17,940 nt of DNA, taken from positions 1 through 17,940 of the forward strand of contig QILJ01000362.1 in NCBI GenBank assembly GCA_003233295.1, in the 5' to 3' direction. The first letter of the stretch is position 1. The number at the start of each line of letters is the position of its first letter. Source of the stretch: Ignavibacteria bacterium (GTDB lineage: Bacteria; Bacteroidota; Ignavibacteria; Ignavibacteriales; Melioribacteraceae). The notes beneath the pieces were generated by a model. The model searched no databases and was not told the DNA's origin. It saw only the letters and a list, made by a program, of their open reading frames with translations. A program made the translations under genes and the position numbers. This document shows positions 1-9,836 of this stretch, piece by piece.

Positions 1-191
1 GGTTTTCTTCCGCCGCCTCTTACATCGCTTCGCTCTTTAGTTTTATGAGTTCCTTGGCGCCTATTAGCTAAATGAGCTTTAACAGCTAAGTAAATAACAT
101 GATCATTCGGCTCAATACCAAAAATTTTATCGGATAATTCTATTGAATCACCAGACTGATTGCCATCAATTTTATAAACATCTAACTTCAT
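1..191 (-). CDS. rplD: 50S ribosomal protein L4 (5' part, cut by window edge)
   Basis: Translating the minus strand from the ATG at 191 gives about 63 residues before the window ends, beginning [11 protein letters not shown] stretch of the type [20 protein letters not shown] followed by glycines (residues about 35-62) is the conserved N-terminal part of L4 that leads into its long rRNA-binding loop. L4 lines the peptide exit tunnel of the large subunit and in enterobacteria also represses the S10 operon; whether it does so here cannot be seen. The start lies 11 bases after the rplC stop with only a weak SD (GGT), so translational coupling to rplC is likely. The frame is open to the window edge and nothing looks broken. 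Position after rpsJ and rplC is the standard S10 operon order, which supports the call. Confidence 0.93.
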   Translation of the reverse strand, partial: MKLDVYKIDGNQSGDSIELSDKIFGIEPNDHVIYLAVKAHLANRRQGTHKTKERSDVRGGGRK

Positions 192-202
192 CACTTAACC
201 AA

Positions 203-820
203 TTACTTTTTAATTTCTACTATTGTATTTATAGCTCCAGGAACAGATCCTTTAACTAAAACAAGATTTTTTTCATTAATAACTTTAACAACTTTTAACC
301 CGGAAGTTGTAATTCTTTTATGTCCGGTTCTTCCACCCATTTTCATTCCTTTGAAAACACGAGAAGGATAAGAACTTTGACCAATTGAGCCAGGAGCTCT
401 TTCTCTATCGCCTTGCCCGTGAGTTCTTTGACCACCGGCAAAACCATGACGTTTCATAACACCCTGGAAACCTTTACCTTTACTTTTTGCAGATACCTTA
501 ACAACATCATCTTCTTCAAAAATATCAGCGGTAATTACATCACCAACTTTATATTCAGAAATATCAAAACTTTTGAACTCTCTTAAATAAGCAGATGGTG
601 TTAACTTTAACTTTTTATAATTTTCAATTTGCGGTTTGCTCAAATGTTTTTCTTTCCTTTTACCAAACCCCAATTGAAGTGCTTCGTATCCGTCTTTTTC
701 TTTAGTTTTAATTGTAACCACATTGCAAGGTCCAACTTCCAGAACAGTAACCGGAAAAGCTCTTCCATCTTCCGAATATATGTTTGTCATTCCTAATTTT
801 TTAGCTAACATACCTGGCAT
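203..820 (-). CDS. rplC: 50S ribosomal protein L3
   Basis: L3 is one of the first proteins to assemble on 23S rRNA and reaches towards the peptidyl transferase centre. The 205-residue product has the usual family length. The N-terminus GMLAKKLGMTNIY matches the L3 opening, and the central HGFAGGQRTHGQGDRERAPG region (about residues 125-143) is the conserved extended loop carrying the Gln that is methylated in some bacteria. The later GMKMGGRTGHKRIT motif is also typical. The start ATG at 820 is preceded by AAGGAT about 7 bases upstream and lies 11 bases after the rpsJ stop. It is the second gene of the S10 operon, between rpsJ and rplD. Nothing in the frame is unusual. Confidence 0.97.
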   Translation of the reverse strand: MPGMLAKKLGMTNIYSEDGRAFPVTVLEVGPCNVVTIKTKEKDGYEALQLGFGKRKEKHLSKPQIENYKKLKLTPSAYLREFKSFDISEYKVGDVITADIFEEDDVVKVSAKSKGKGFQGVMKRHGFAGGQRTHGQGDRERAPGSIGQSSYPSRVFKGMKMGGRTGHKRITTSGLKVVKVINEKNLVLVKGSVPGAINTIVEIKK

Positions 821-831
821 GATTCAAATCC

Positions 832-1140
832 TTATAACTTAATCTCAATATCAACACCCGCCGGTATATCCAATTTACTTAGGGAATCGACGGTTTTATT
901 GTTAGAGTTATGAATGTCTATTATTCTCTTATGAGATCTAATTTCAAACTGTTCTCTTGACTTTTTATCAACATGAGGAGAGCGTAAAACAGTATAGACC
1001 GACCGCCTTGTAGGCAACGGAATTGGACCGGAAACAACCGCCCCGGTGCTTTTAACTGTCTTAATAATTTTTTCAGTTGACTTATCAATTAAAATGTGAT
1101 CGTATGATTTTAATCGTATTCTTATCTTTTGACCAGCCAA
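832..1140 (-). CDS. rpsJ: 30S ribosomal protein S10, TTG start
   Basis: S10 belongs to the 30S head and doubles as NusE, the partner of NusB and NusG in antitermination. The open frame extends up to an ATG at 1182, but I place the start at the TTG at 1138-1140. An AAGGAGAG sequence (1146-1153) sits five bases before it, the product then begins [14 protein letters not shown] as in other S10 proteins, and its length becomes 102 residues, the family norm. The extra 14 residues from the upstream ATG would run through an intergenic hairpin and have no S10 counterpart. The GPIPLPTRR motif (about residues 38-46) and the HKRIIDIHN segment near the C-terminus are diagnostic. It is the first gene of the S10 operon, 66 bases after the tuf stop. 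Confidence 0.96.
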   Translation of the reverse strand: MAGQKIRIRLKSYDHILIDKSTEKIIKTVKSTGAVVSGPIPLPTRRSVYTVLRSPHVDKKSREQFEIRSHKRIIDIHNSNNKTVDSLSKLDIPAGVDIEIKL

Positions 1141-1162
1141 TTTATCTCTCCTTAAAGTTAAA

Positions 1163-1187
1163 CCCGATTGAGTTTTACTCAATCAGG
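1163..1187 (-). terminator. Hairpin between tuf and rpsJ, possible partial terminator
   Basis: In the minus-strand transcript the bases 1187-1178 (CCTGATTGAG) pair with 1172-1163 (CTCAATCGGG) over ten pairs, one of them G-U, around a five-base loop (TAAAA). The 3' side continues TTTAACTTT, a weak U-tract, directly before the rpsJ SD. On the plus strand one pair becomes a C-A mismatch, although a TTTTT run follows. The better fold is therefore in the sense RNA. It sits exactly at the boundary between the str and S10 gene groups, so it may be a leaky terminator, an RNA processing site or a stability element. Confidence 0.5.
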
Positions 1188-1206
1188 ATTTTTATTATCT
1201 ATCTAA

Positions 1207-2412
1207 TTATTCATATATTTTTGTTACAACACCAGCACCAACTGTTCTACCGCCTTCACGAATAGCGAAACGAAGACCTTCGTCCATAGCGATTTCAGAA
1301 ATCATGTCAACTTTTAGTTTAACATTATCGCCAGGCATAACCATTTCGGTGCCTTCAGGTAAAGTTGCAATACCGGTTACGTCAGTTGTTCTGAAATAGA
1401 ACTGTGGTCTGTAACCATTGAAGAAAGGAGTATGTCTTCCGCCTTCCTCTTTTGACAAGATATAAACTTCACCTTCAAATGATTTGTGAGGTGTAATTGA
1501 ACCAGGTTTAGCTAATACCATACCTCTTTGGATTTCATTTTTGTCAATACCTCTTAAAAGGATACCAGCATTGTCACCAGCCATAGCTGAATCAAGTTCT
1601 TTTCTGAACATTTCAATACCAGTCACAACTGTTTTCTTGTTCATTCCTAAACCAAGAAGAACAACTTCTTCACTTAATTTAACTTCGCCTCTCTCCACTC
1701 TACCGGTAGCAACAGTACCACGACCAGTAATCGAGAATACGTCTTCAACAGGCATTAAGAACGGTTTGTCAGAATCTCTTTCAGGTATAGGAATATATTC
1801 ATCCACTGCATCCATAAGTTCCCAAATACTATCCAATCTTGGGTCATCTGCAGGAGCGTCACTTGAAGCTGCTTCTAAAGCTTGAAGAGCTGAACCTTTG
1901 ATGATAGGTATTTCATCACCTGGAAATTCATATTCACTTAATAATTCTCTTAATTCCATTTCAACTAATTCAATCAATTCCTCATCATCAACAAGATCAA
2001 CTTTATTCAAATAAACTACGATTCTAGGTACACCTACCTGACGAGCTAAAAGAATATGCTCTCTTGTTTGAGGCATAGGACCATCAGTTGCAGCTACAAC
2101 CAAAATAGCACCATCCATCTGGGCAGCACCAGTGATCATGTTTTTAACGTAGTCAGCATGTCCAGGACAATCTACATGAGCGTAGTGTCTGTTAGCAGTT
2201 GAATACTCAACATGAGCTGTAGCAATTGTAATACCTCTTTCTCTTTCTTCTGGAGCGTTATCAATACTATCAAATGATCTTTCTTCAGACAAACCTTTCT
2301 TTGCAAGAGCCATTGTGATAGCTGCTGTTAATGTGGTTTTACCATGATCAACATGACCGATTGTACCGATATTAACGTGAGGTTTACTCCTATCAAATTT
2401 TTCCTTCGCCAT
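1207..2412 (-). CDS. tuf: Elongation factor Tu
   Basis: EF-Tu is the GTPase that delivers aminoacyl-tRNA to the ribosomal A site. The 401-residue product has all G motifs: GHVDHGKT at 19-26, DCPGH at 81-85 with the catalytic His, NKVD at 136-139 and GSAL at 173-176. Domains 2 and 3 follow, including [13 protein letters not shown] and the C-terminal [13 protein letters not shown]. Length is slightly above the usual 394-400. The ATG at 2412 has AAGGAG about seven bases upstream. It is the last gene of the str operon, 50 bases after fusA. No second tuf occurs in the tRNA region of this window, where many bacteria carry tufB. The gene is intact, with no unusual residue in the GTPase motifs. Confidence 0.99.
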   Translation of the reverse strand: MAKEKFDRSKPHVNIGTIGHVDHGKTTLTAAITMALAKKGLSEERSFDSIDNAPEERERGITIATAHVEYSTANRHYAHVDCPGHADYVKNMITGAAQMDGAILVVAATDGPMPQTREHILLARQVGVPRIVVYLNKVDLVDDEELIELVEMELRELLSEYEFPGDEIPIIKGSALQALEAASSDAPADDPRLDSIWELMDAVDEYIPIPERDSDKPFLMPVEDVFSITGRGTVATGRVERGEVKLSEEVVLLGLGMNKKTVVTGIEMFRKELDSAMAGDNAGILLRGIDKNEIQRGMVLAKPGSITPHKSFEGEVYILSKEEGGRHTPFFNGYRPQFYFRTTDVTGIATLPEGTEMVMPGDNVKLKVDMISEIAMDEGLRFAIREGGRTVGAGVVTKIYE

Positions 2413-2462
2413 CGAATACTCCTTATTATTTTTATTCTTGATTAATTACTTTAAATTATCTT

Positions 2463-4553
2463 TCAGACTTTTTTAATAGCAGATTTCTCAGAAATCTCCT
2501 CAGCAATTGACTTTGGCACCTCTGAATAGTGCGCAAATTGCATTGAATAAATTGCTCTACCTTGAGTCATGGATCTTAGTATGGTTGCATATCCAAACAT
2601 TTCAGATAAAGGAACTTTTGCTTTAATCACTTGGGCATCTTTCCGTGCAATAAATCCTTCAACTTTACCGCGTCGAGAGTTAAGATCTCCCATTACATCC
2701 CCCATATATTCTTCCGGGGTTGTGACTTCAATTTCCATCATCGGTTCAAGTAGAACTGGTTTTGCCTTTTTAGCTCCTTCTCTAAATGCCATCGCTCCGG
2801 CAACTTTAAAGGAAATTTCATCGGAATCAACATCGTGATACGAACCGTCATAAAGTTTAACTTTCACATCAACAACCGGATATCCTGCAATAACACCATT
2901 TTTCATTGCATCACCAATACCGCGGGAAACTGGAGTAATGTATTCCTTAGGAACAACACCACCAACAATTGCATTTTCAAATTCAAATCCTTTACCCGGT
3001 TCGTTCGGCGACATCTCAATCCAAACATGACCATATTTACCGCGACCACCGCTCTGCTTAACAAATTTACCTTCAGACTGCACTGTTTGCGTAATGGTCT
3101 CTCTGTAAGCAACTTGAGGCTTACCAATATTTGCTTCAACTTTGAACTCTCTCTTCATTCTATCAACAAGAATTTCTAGATGAAGTTCTCCCATCCCTGA
3201 AATTAACGTTTGACCGGTTTCGTCATCAACTTTAACTTTAAATGTCGGATCTTCATCAGACAATTTAACCAATGCATCGGAAAGTTTATCTTGATCAGCT
3301 TTAGTTTTCGGCTCAATAGCAATTTGTATAACCGGCTCAGGGAATTTCATTTTTTCCAGAACAACTTTATCATCATCAGTACATAAAGTGTCACCGGTTC
3401 GTGTATGCTTTAATCCAACAATTGCAGCTATATCACCTGCTCTTACTTCGTCAAGATCTTCTCTCTTGTTTGCATGCATTAAGAGAATTCTACCAACTCG
3501 CTCCTTTTTATCGGAAACAGAATTATAGATGTATGATCCCGCTTTTAATTTTCCACTATAAACTCTAATATAGGTTAACTTACCAACATGCGGGTCAGTC
3601 ATTATCTTAAATGCTAATGCAGTGAATTTTTCCTTTGTACCAATCTTTCTAATTACTTCATCATCTCTGTGAATATGATGAACTTTAAGGTCCTTTATAT
3701 CAACAGGAGAAGGAAGAAGTTCCACGATTGAATCAAGTAATTTCTGAACTCCCTTATTCTTGAAAGAAGAACCGCATAAAACCGGAGTAATTTTTAATTC
3801 TTGAGTTGCAATCTTCAATACACTCTTCACTTCATCTTCGGTGATCTCTTCGCCTTCAAGATATTTTTCCAACAATGTATCATCAACGTCGGAAACCGCT
3901 TCCAGCATAATTGTTCTATACTTTTCAGCTACCGGAAGTAAATCTGAAGGAATATCATTATCCTCGTATGTAGCACCCAGAGTGTCTTCGTGATACATTC
4001 TTGCTTTCATGGTCATCAAATCAATTACGCCGGAAAACAAATCGCCTTCACCAATCGGTAAAGTAATAGGAATTGCATTCGCTCCTAATCTTGTTTTCAT
4101 CATCTCTACTGCATTATAAAAATCAGCACCAACTCGGTCCATTTTATTTACGAATGCAATTCTAGGAACTTGATATTTGTCTGCTTGACGCCAAACTGTT
4201 TCAGACTGTGGTTCAACTCCGCCTACGGCACAAAAAAGTGCAACCGCACCATCCAATACTCTCAAAGAACGTTCAACTTCTACAGTAAAATCAACATGAC
4301 CGGGAGTATCAATAATATTTATTTGATGTCCAAGCCAAAATGCTGTTGTAGCAGCACTTGTAATGGTGATTCCACGTTCCTTTTCCTGCTCCATCCAATC
4401 CATAGTTGCAGCGCCATCGTGAACTTCACCAATTCTATGTGATTTACCGGTATAGTATAAAATTCTTTCTGTTGTGGTAGTTTTGCCCGCATCTATGTGG
4501 GCCATAATACCTATATTTCTTACCTTTTCTAAATCTACTCTTTTGCTAGCCAT
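2463..4553 (-). CDS. fusA: Elongation factor G
   Basis: EF-G is the translocase GTPase that moves tRNAs and mRNA after peptide bond formation and assists ribosome recycling. The 696-residue protein shows AHIDAGKT at 18-25, the switch I segment ERGITI at about 59-64, DTPGH at 82-86 and NKMD at 136-139. The long G' insertion and domains II to V follow; domain IV is recognisable by [12 protein letters not shown] and domain V by the EPMMEIEV and GDLNSRRG segments. Length is normal for the family. Start at the ATG at 4553. The SD is poor (AGGATG lies rather far upstream), and a short GATTGAGT tandem repeat occupies the 50-base gap after rpsG. It is third in the str operon. Bacteria of this group may have further EF-G paralogues, but the operon context marks this as the canonical one. 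Confidence 0.99.
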   Translation of the reverse strand: MASKRVDLEKVRNIGIMAHIDAGKTTTTERILYYTGKSHRIGEVHDGAATMDWMEQEKERGITITSAATTAFWLGHQINIIDTPGHVDFTVEVERSLRVLDGAVALFCAVGGVEPQSETVWRQADKYQVPRIAFVNKMDRVGADFYNAVEMMKTRLGANAIPITLPIGEGDLFSGVIDLMTMKARMYHEDTLGATYEDNDIPSDLLPVAEKYRTIMLEAVSDVDDTLLEKYLEGEEITEDEVKSVLKIATQELKITPVLCGSSFKNKGVQKLLDSIVELLPSPVDIKDLKVHHIHRDDEVIRKIGTKEKFTALAFKIMTDPHVGKLTYIRVYSGKLKAGSYIYNSVSDKKERVGRILLMHANKREDLDEVRAGDIAAIVGLKHTRTGDTLCTDDDKVVLEKMKFPEPVIQIAIEPKTKADQDKLSDALVKLSDEDPTFKVKVDDETGQTLISGMGELHLEILVDRMKREFKVEANIGKPQVAYRETITQTVQSEGKFVKQSGGRGKYGHVWIEMSPNEPGKGFEFENAIVGGVVPKEYITPVSRGIGDAMKNGVIAGYPVVDVKVKLYDGSYHDVDSDEISFKVAGAMAFREGAKKAKPVLLEPMMEIEVTTPEEYMGDVMGDLNSRRGKVEGFIARKDAQVIKAKVPLSEMFGYATILRSMTQGRAIYSMQFAHYSEVPKSIAEEISEKSAIKKV

Positions 4554-4575
4554 CTACTCTTTTCATCCTCATCAT

Positions 4576-4594
4576 CACTCAATCACTCAATCAC
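4576..4594 (-). repeat. Short tandem repeat before fusA
   Basis: In the rpsG-fusA gap the sense strand reads two adjacent copies of GATTGAGT followed by the GATGATGAGGATG run. It takes up most of the region in which an SD for fusA would be expected. It is a simple-sequence tract with no known role. Confidence 0.5.
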
Positions 4595-4603
4595 TTTATC
4601 AAT

Positions 4604-5071
4604 CTACCACTTGAAATGAGCAAAAGCTTTATTTGCCTCTGCCATCCTATGAACATCGTCCTTCTTCTTAACTGAAGCTCCTTCGCCATTAGCTGCTGCA
4701 ATCAATTCACCTGATAATTTTGCAGCCATGGTTTTTTCTTTCCTATCTCTCGAATAGTTTCTGATCCAACGTAAAGCTAAAGCTATTCTTCTTTCAGGTC
4801 TAACTTCCATTGGAACTTGATAAGTTGCACCGCCGACTCTTCTGCTTCTCACTTCGACTAGTGGCTGAACATTATCAACAGCTTTTTTAAAAACCTCAAT
4901 TGCAGGTTTCTTTGTTTTCTTTTCTATCAAATCAAACGACTGATATACTAATTCTCTCGAAGTAGATTTTTTACCATCCCACATCAAATAGTTTACAAAC
5001 TTAGCTACCAATATGTCATTATATCTTGGGTCTGATTTAATATATCTTTTTTCTGCTCTTCTCTTTCTCAT
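4604..5071 (-). CDS. rpsG: 30S ribosomal protein S7
   Basis: S7 nucleates assembly of the 30S head by binding the 3' domain of 16S rRNA and contacts the E-site tRNA. The 155-residue product matches the usual length. Conserved segments are MRKRRAEKR at the start, KFVNYLMWDGKK at about 24-35, VDNVQPLVEVRSRRVGGATYQVP at about 66-88 and RPERRIALALRWI just after. The start ATG at 5071 lies 11 bases after the rpsL stop and is preceded only by an A-rich run with no SD. Initiation therefore probably depends on coupling to rpsL translation. In E. coli S7 represses the str operon from the rpsL-rpsG gap; the gap here is too short to hold that kind of structured site. Confidence 0.98.
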   Translation of the reverse strand: MRKRRAEKRYIKSDPRYNDILVAKFVNYLMWDGKKSTSRELVYQSFDLIEKKTKKPAIEVFKKAVDNVQPLVEVRSRRVGGATYQVPMEVRPERRIALALRWIRNYSRDRKEKTMAAKLSGELIAAANGEGASVKKKDDVHRMAEANKAFAHFKW

Positions 5072-5082
5072 TTTTTTTTCTA

Positions 5083-5457
5083 CTATTTTTTTGGTCTCTT
5101 AGTGCCGTATTTTGATCTACTTTTTTTACGTTCTTCAACACCGCTGGTATCAAGTGTACCGCGGATAATATGATAACGTACTCCAGGAAGATCTTTAATT
5201 CTTCCGCCTCTTATCAGTACGATAGAGTGTTCCTGTAAGTTGTGTCCTTCACCAGGAATATATGCTGTAACTTCAATACCGTTTGTCAGCCGCACCCTAG
5301 CGACCTTCCTTAATGCTGAGTTTGGTTTTTTAGGTGTAGTTGTATAAACCCTAGTGCACACACCGCGTTTCTGCGGACATGCCTGCAATGCCGGGGCTTT
5401 GTTTTTAGAAACAATTACCTTACGACCTTTTCTAACCAACTGATTTATTGTTGGCAC
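5083..5457 (-). CDS. rpsL: 30S ribosomal protein S12, GTG start
   Basis: S12 sits at the decoding centre and controls translational accuracy. The frame is open up to an ATG at 5481, but the start is placed at the GTG at 5455-5457. TGGAGGT lies seven bases upstream, the product then starts [10 protein letters not shown] as in all S12 proteins, and its length is exactly 124 residues. The upstream ATG would translate through the SD. Lys43 (in TPKKP) and Lys88 (in GRIKDLPG), the positions altered in streptomycin-resistant mutants elsewhere, are both wild type, and Asp89, the beta-methylthiolation site in many bacteria, is present. It is the first gene of the str operon, with its own sigma70-like promoter upstream and rpsG 11 bases downstream. 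Confidence 0.98.
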   Translation of the reverse strand: MPTINQLVRKGRKVIVSKNKAPALQACPQKRGVCTRVYTTTPKKPNSALRKVARVRLTNGIEVTAYIPGEGHNLQEHSIVLIRGGRIKDLPGVRYHIIRGTLDTSGVEERKKSRSKYGTKRPKK

Positions 5458-5504
5458 TAAATTACCTCCATTAAAATACAAAGTGCTTAAAAATTCAGAC
5501 TCTT

Positions 5505-5533
5505 AATATAGAATTATTATAAATTTATGTCAA
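5505..5533 (-). promoter_or_regulatory. Sigma70-type promoter of the str operon
   Basis: The minus strand has a perfect -35 TTGACA (5533-5528), a 17-base spacer and a -10 TATATT (5510-5505). This predicts a transcript starting near 5498, with a leader of about 40 bases before the rpsL GTG. It sits only 14 bases after the rpoC stop with no visible terminator between, so str genes are probably read both from here and by readthrough from rpoBC. Confidence 0.78.
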
Positions 5534-5546
5534 GCCTGATAACTAT

Positions 5547-8500
5547 TTATTTTTCTTCTTTTTCTTCTTTTTCTTCTATTTTTTCATCTTCTTCAACAGA
5601 TTCCTCTACAACTTCCTCTGTCCCAAGAATGATATTGTCATATTTCTTTAAACCGGTACCGGCTGGAATTTTACCACCCATTACAACATTCTCTTTTAGA
5701 CCGATTAGGTTATCAACTTTTGCCGCAATTGCTGCATTGGTTAACACTTTAGTGGTCTCCTGGAATGATGCTGCAGAGATGAAACTTTCCGTAGATAATG
5801 CCGCCTGGGTAATACCTAAAAGAACATTATCAAAAGTTGCCGGTTCAGCATCTCTAACTTCTAGTAAGAGTTTTTCTCTTCTTTCAAGGTCAGAGTTAAC
5901 TTCACGCATTTTTGTTTTGGTGATGATATCACCCTTCTTATATTTTGAATCACCTGGATCAACGATAATAACCGAATCTACCATTTTTTGATTTTCATCG
6001 ATAAGTCTAGCTCTATGAACAAGATCTTCCTCAATGAACGAAGTATCACCGGAAGTAATAATTCTTAATTTACGAAGCATCTGACGAACGATTACTTCAA
6101 TATGCTTATCATTAAGCTTCACACCCTGTAAACGGTAAACGTCCTGAATTTCATTTACTAAATATTCCTGAACTGCGTTTGTTCCCCTGATCTTCAAAAT
6201 ATCGTGAGGATCAATTGGTCCGTCAGTTATCTTTTCACCGGCTGGAATTTCATCGCCTTCTTGCACCAGAATATGCTTTCCATAATTTACATTGTAAATT
6301 TGCTGGTCCATCGAGTCGAAAGAATCAACAATAATTTCCCTAGAACCTTTCTTTCTAGTGCCGAATTTAATTACACCTTCAATCTCCGAAACAACAGCCG
6401 GATCAATAGGACTACGAGCTTCAAATAACTCTGTTACTCTGGGAAGACCACCTGTAATGTCCCTACTCTTAGAAGCTGATTTTGATATTTTAGCCAGAAT
6501 AGTGCCCGGTTCAGCAGTTGTATTTTCTTCAACAGACAAATATGCTCCGGTTGGAAGGTTGAAACTCTTTTCGTCGCCATTCTCATCAACAATAACAATA
6601 CTTGGTGTAAGAGTTTTATCCTTGGATTCAATAACAACTTTTTGAACGTGACCAGTTTGCTCGTCAGCAATTTGCTTAATTGTTGAGTTATCAATCAGAT
6701 CAATAAATTTAACTGTACCTCTAATATCTGTTAATATTACAGCGTTATAAGGGTCATGATTATAAAGCGGCTGACCTTTTTTGATCTTCATTTGATCATC
6801 CACCAATATAATCGCTCCGTACGGAATGTCATATTTTTTGATCTGCCTATCATCATCATCAAAAATTCCTATTGAACCTCTTCTGCCTGTTACAACTTTA
6901 ACATTTCCTAAGAAATCTTTTCTTTCAACAAAATTGATCTTCTCGAAAACGACCCTTCCGTCAGCACTTGATTCAACTTGAGACTGACTTGCAATACGAG
7001 ATGAAGTACCGCCCAAATGGAACGTCCTTAATGTAAGCTGAGTACCAGGCTCGCCAATTGACTGTGCTGCAATAATACCGACAGCTTCACCTACTTCAAC
7101 AAGATGACCAGTGGTTAAGTTTCTGCCGTAACATTTTGAACAAATTCCTCGTTTCGATTCACAAGTTAAAGCTGTTCTGATGAACACAGCATCAATTGAA
7201 GCATCATCTACTTGTTCAGCAGATTCTTCTGTGATCAATTCTCCAGCTTCAACTATTATTTCGTCTGTTCGAGGATCATAAATATCTTCCTGAGCAACAC
7301 GCCCTGTAATACGCTCAGCTAAAGGTTCTCTTTCCAATTCAATATCTTTAATAGCAGATACACTAACACCCCTAATCGTACCACAATCTACTTCCGAGAT
7401 GATAACATCCTGCGCTACGTCAGTCAATCGTCTTGTTAGGTAACCCGCGTCAGCAGTCTTCAACGCTGTATCAGCCAACCCTTTACGAGCACCGTGAGTA
7501 GAGATAAAATACTCTAACACAGATAAACCTTCTTTAAAGTTTGCAACAATCGGATTCTCAATGATCTCACCGGATTGACCGGAAAGTGATTTCTGAGGTT
7601 TCATCATCAAACCGCGCATTCCAGCTAACTGACGAACCTGTTCTTGAGAACCTCTAGCACCGGAATCGACCATCATATGCAGCGGATTAAATCCACCTTG
7701 GTCAGTTCTGATCTTATCCATCAAGGATTTTGCAACATTATTTGTAGTATGAGTCCATACGTCAATTATCTTATTATATCTTTCAGCATCAGTAATAAAT
7801 CCTTGATCATGCTCGTTCAGAATTTGTGATACTTTCTTGTTTGAATCATCAATTAATTTAACTTTTTCTTCCGGTACAAGCATATCACTAAAACTGATTG
7901 AAATACCAGCCATAGTTGAATATCTGAAACCCAGTTCCTTAAGAGCATCTAAGAATTTTGCAGTAACTTCATTACCAAGTTCAACAAACATTTTGTAAAT
8001 GAATCCGCTAAATACTTTTTTAATAAGAAGTTCATTCCAAAAGCCCATTTCTTCGGGAACGATCTGATTGAAAATCACACGCCCAACTGTTGTATCAACA
8101 AAATCATCATTAATTTTAACTTTAATTTTTGCATGTAATTCAACAGCTTCATTATCATAAGCGATCAAAACTTCATCGATATCGCCGAAGATCATTCCTT
8201 CACCTCTGGCACCGGCTTTTACTTTCGTAAGGTAGTAGCATCCTAAAACAATATCCTGGGTAGGAACAACAATAGGGCTTCCATTCTGCGGAGAAAGAAT
8301 ATTATGGCTCGAAAGCATTAAGATAGAAGCTTCCAATTGCGCTTCCGGTGAAAGCGGTACATGAACAGCCATCTGATCACCGTCAAAGTCGGCATTAAAC
8401 GCAGTACAAACCATAGGATGAAGCTGAATTGCTTTACCGTCAATCAATATCGGCTGAAACGCCTGAATACCTAATCTATGCAACGTAGGAGCACGGTTCA

Positions 8501-9800
8501 GCAGAATAGGATGACCTTCGATCAATCTTTCAAGAATATCCCAGATCATCGGCTCTTTTCTGTCAACAGCCTTACGCGCACTTTTAACAGTTTTATAAAA
8601 TCCGCGCTCAATCAATTTTCTGATAACAAACGGTTTGAAAAGCTCAATTGCCATATCTTTAGGAAGACCGCACTGATGTAATTTCAATTCAGGACCAACA
8701 ACAATAACCGAACGACCGGAATAATCGACACGTTTTCCGAGTAGATTCTGACGGAAACGTCCCTGCTTCCCTTTTAACATATCACTAAGCGATTTCAGCG
8801 GTCTGTTACCATCGCTTCTTACAGCACTTGCTCTTCTCGAGTTATCAAATAATGCATCAACCGCTTCTTGAAGCATTCTTTTTTCATTTCGAAGAATTAC
8901 TTCCGGAGCTTTAATTTCAATAAGTCTTTTTAATCTATTATTTCTAATGATTACTCTGCGATAAAGATCATTCAGATCACTAGTAGCAAATCTACCGCCT
9001 TCAAGTGGAACAAGAGGTCTTAATTCCGGAGGAATAACCGGCAGAATGCTTACTATCATCCATTCCGGTTTATTCATTACCTTCCCTTCATGCTCTCTAA
9101 ATGATTCCAATACGCGAAGACGTTTCAACAGATCGTTGCGTTTCTGCTGTGAAGTTTCATCTTTCAGTCTATCCTTCAACTCTCTGAAAGTCTCTTCAAC
9201 ATTGATGGTCTTTAATAACTCCTTAACTCCTTCACCACCAATTTTCGCAAGAAACTTCTTTGGATCGTCATGTTCAAGCGCATCGTTATCATAATCTAAA
9301 GAGGATTGAATTTCATAATACTGATCCTCTGAAATCAGATCCTTGAACTGAAGACCAGTTGTTCCCGGATTAATTACAACATACGATTCATAATAAATAA
9401 TTTTTTCGAGTTCTTTGGTTTTCATTCCAATAATATTGCCGATTTTGGACGGCAGTGCTTTAAAAAACCAAATATGCACAACCGGGACAGCCAAGTTGAT
9501 ATGTCCCATTCGCTCTCTTCTAACACTTTTTAAGGTTACTTCAACACCGCATCTATCGCACACAATTCCTTTGTATCTAATACCTTTATATTTACCACAG
9601 GCACATTCCCAATCTTTAACGGGACCAAATATCTTCTCACAGAATAAACCGTCTTTTTCAGGTCTATAAGATCTATAATTAATAGTTTCCGGTTTAGTTA
9701 CCTCACCATGAGATCTTGAAAGAATATCATCTGGACTAGCTAAACTAATAGTTAGTTTGTCTATGGTTTTTATTTTCGATTCTTGAGTTCTGAATCTCAT
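5547..9800 (-). CDS. rpoC: DNA-directed RNA polymerase subunit beta'
   Basis: Beta' forms the catalytic clamp half of RNA polymerase. The 1417-residue protein has the N-terminal zinc site (Cys66, 68, 81, 84 in CACGKYK...CDRCG), the rudder/lid region, and the catalytic NADFDGDQM at 469-477 whose three Asp bind the active-site Mg. The bridge helix lies at about 755-795 ([23 protein letters not shown]), the second zinc site at Cys806, 880, 887 and 890, and the trigger loop at about 905-935 ([19 protein letters not shown]). A sandwich-barrel hybrid region follows. The last 25 residues are a Glu/Lys tail ending in three EEK repeats. The ATG at 9800 has AAGGAGAT upstream and follows rpoB by 36 bases. 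Length is typical and no frameshift is visible. Confidence 0.99.
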   Translation of the reverse strand: MRFRTQESKIKTIDKLTISLASPDDILSRSHGEVTKPETINYRSYRPEKDGLFCEKIFGPVKDWECACGKYKGIRYKGIVCDRCGVEVTLKSVRRERMGHINLAVPVVHIWFFKALPSKIGNIIGMKTKELEKIIYYESYVVINPGTTGLQFKDLISEDQYYEIQSSLDYDNDALEHDDPKKFLAKIGGEGVKELLKTINVEETFRELKDRLKDETSQQKRNDLLKRLRVLESFREHEGKVMNKPEWMIVSILPVIPPELRPLVPLEGGRFATSDLNDLYRRVIIRNNRLKRLIEIKAPEVILRNEKRMLQEAVDALFDNSRRASAVRSDGNRPLKSLSDMLKGKQGRFRQNLLGKRVDYSGRSVIVVGPELKLHQCGLPKDMAIELFKPFVIRKLIERGFYKTVKSARKAVDRKEPMIWDILERLIEGHPILLNRAPTLHRLGIQAFQPILIDGKAIQLHPMVCTAFNADFDGDQMAVHVPLSPEAQLEASILMLSSHNILSPQNGSPIVVPTQDIVLGCYYLTKVKAGARGEGMIFGDIDEVLIAYDNEAVELHAKIKVKINDDFVDTTVGRVIFNQIVPEEMGFWNELLIKKVFSGFIYKMFVELGNEVTAKFLDALKELGFRYSTMAGISISFSDMLVPEEKVKLIDDSNKKVSQILNEHDQGFITDAERYNKIIDVWTHTTNNVAKSLMDKIRTDQGGFNPLHMMVDSGARGSQEQVRQLAGMRGLMMKPQKSLSGQSGEIIENPIVANFKEGLSVLEYFISTHGARKGLADTALKTADAGYLTRRLTDVAQDVIISEVDCGTIRGVSVSAIKDIELEREPLAERITGRVAQEDIYDPRTDEIIVEAGELITEESAEQVDDASIDAVFIRTALTCESKRGICSKCYGRNLTTGHLVEVGEAVGIIAAQSIGEPGTQLTLRTFHLGGTSSRIASQSQVESSADGRVVFEKINFVERKDFLGNVKVVTGRRGSIGIFDDDDRQIKKYDIPYGAIILVDDQMKIKKGQPLYNHDPYNAVILTDIRGTVKFIDLIDNSTIKQIADEQTGHVQKVVIESKDKTLTPSIVIVDENGDEKSFNLPTGAYLSVEENTTAEPGTILAKISKSASKSRDITGGLPRVTELFEARSPIDPAVVSEIEGVIKFGTRKKGSREIIVDSFDSMDQQIYNVNYGKHILVQEGDEIPAGEKITDGPIDPHDILKIRGTNAVQEYLVNEIQDVYRLQGVKLNDKHIEVIVRQMLRKLRIITSGDTSFIEEDLVHRARLIDENQKMVDSVIIVDPGDSKYKKGDIITKTKMREVNSDLERREKLLLEVRDAEPATFDNVLLGITQAALSTESFISAASFQETTKVLTNAAIAAKVDNLIGLKENVVMGGKIPAGTGLKKYDNIILGTEEVVEESVEEDEKIEEKEEKEEK
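5550..5576 (-). repeat. Nine-base repeat coding the EEK tail of beta'
   Basis: The last nine codons of rpoC are three exact copies of GAAGAAAAA (Glu-Glu-Lys), immediately before the TAA stop. Simple repeats of this kind can change copy number by slippage without disturbing the frame, so tail length may vary between strains. Confidence 0.8.
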
Positions 9801-9836
9801 AAATTATCTCCTTAAAACTTTGTTAATTTAGTTCAA

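Noticed and set aside
1141..1215. Separate promoter for the S10 operon between tuf and rpsJ
   Set aside because: A GATAAT-like box exists but no -35 at good spacing; the hairpin is the clearer signal.
2835..3179. Plus-strand open frames inside fusA, rpoC, rpoB, tuf, nusG and rplL
   Set aside because: They lie antisense within intact conserved genes, lack SD sites and have no recognisable family; they are shadows of the coding strand.
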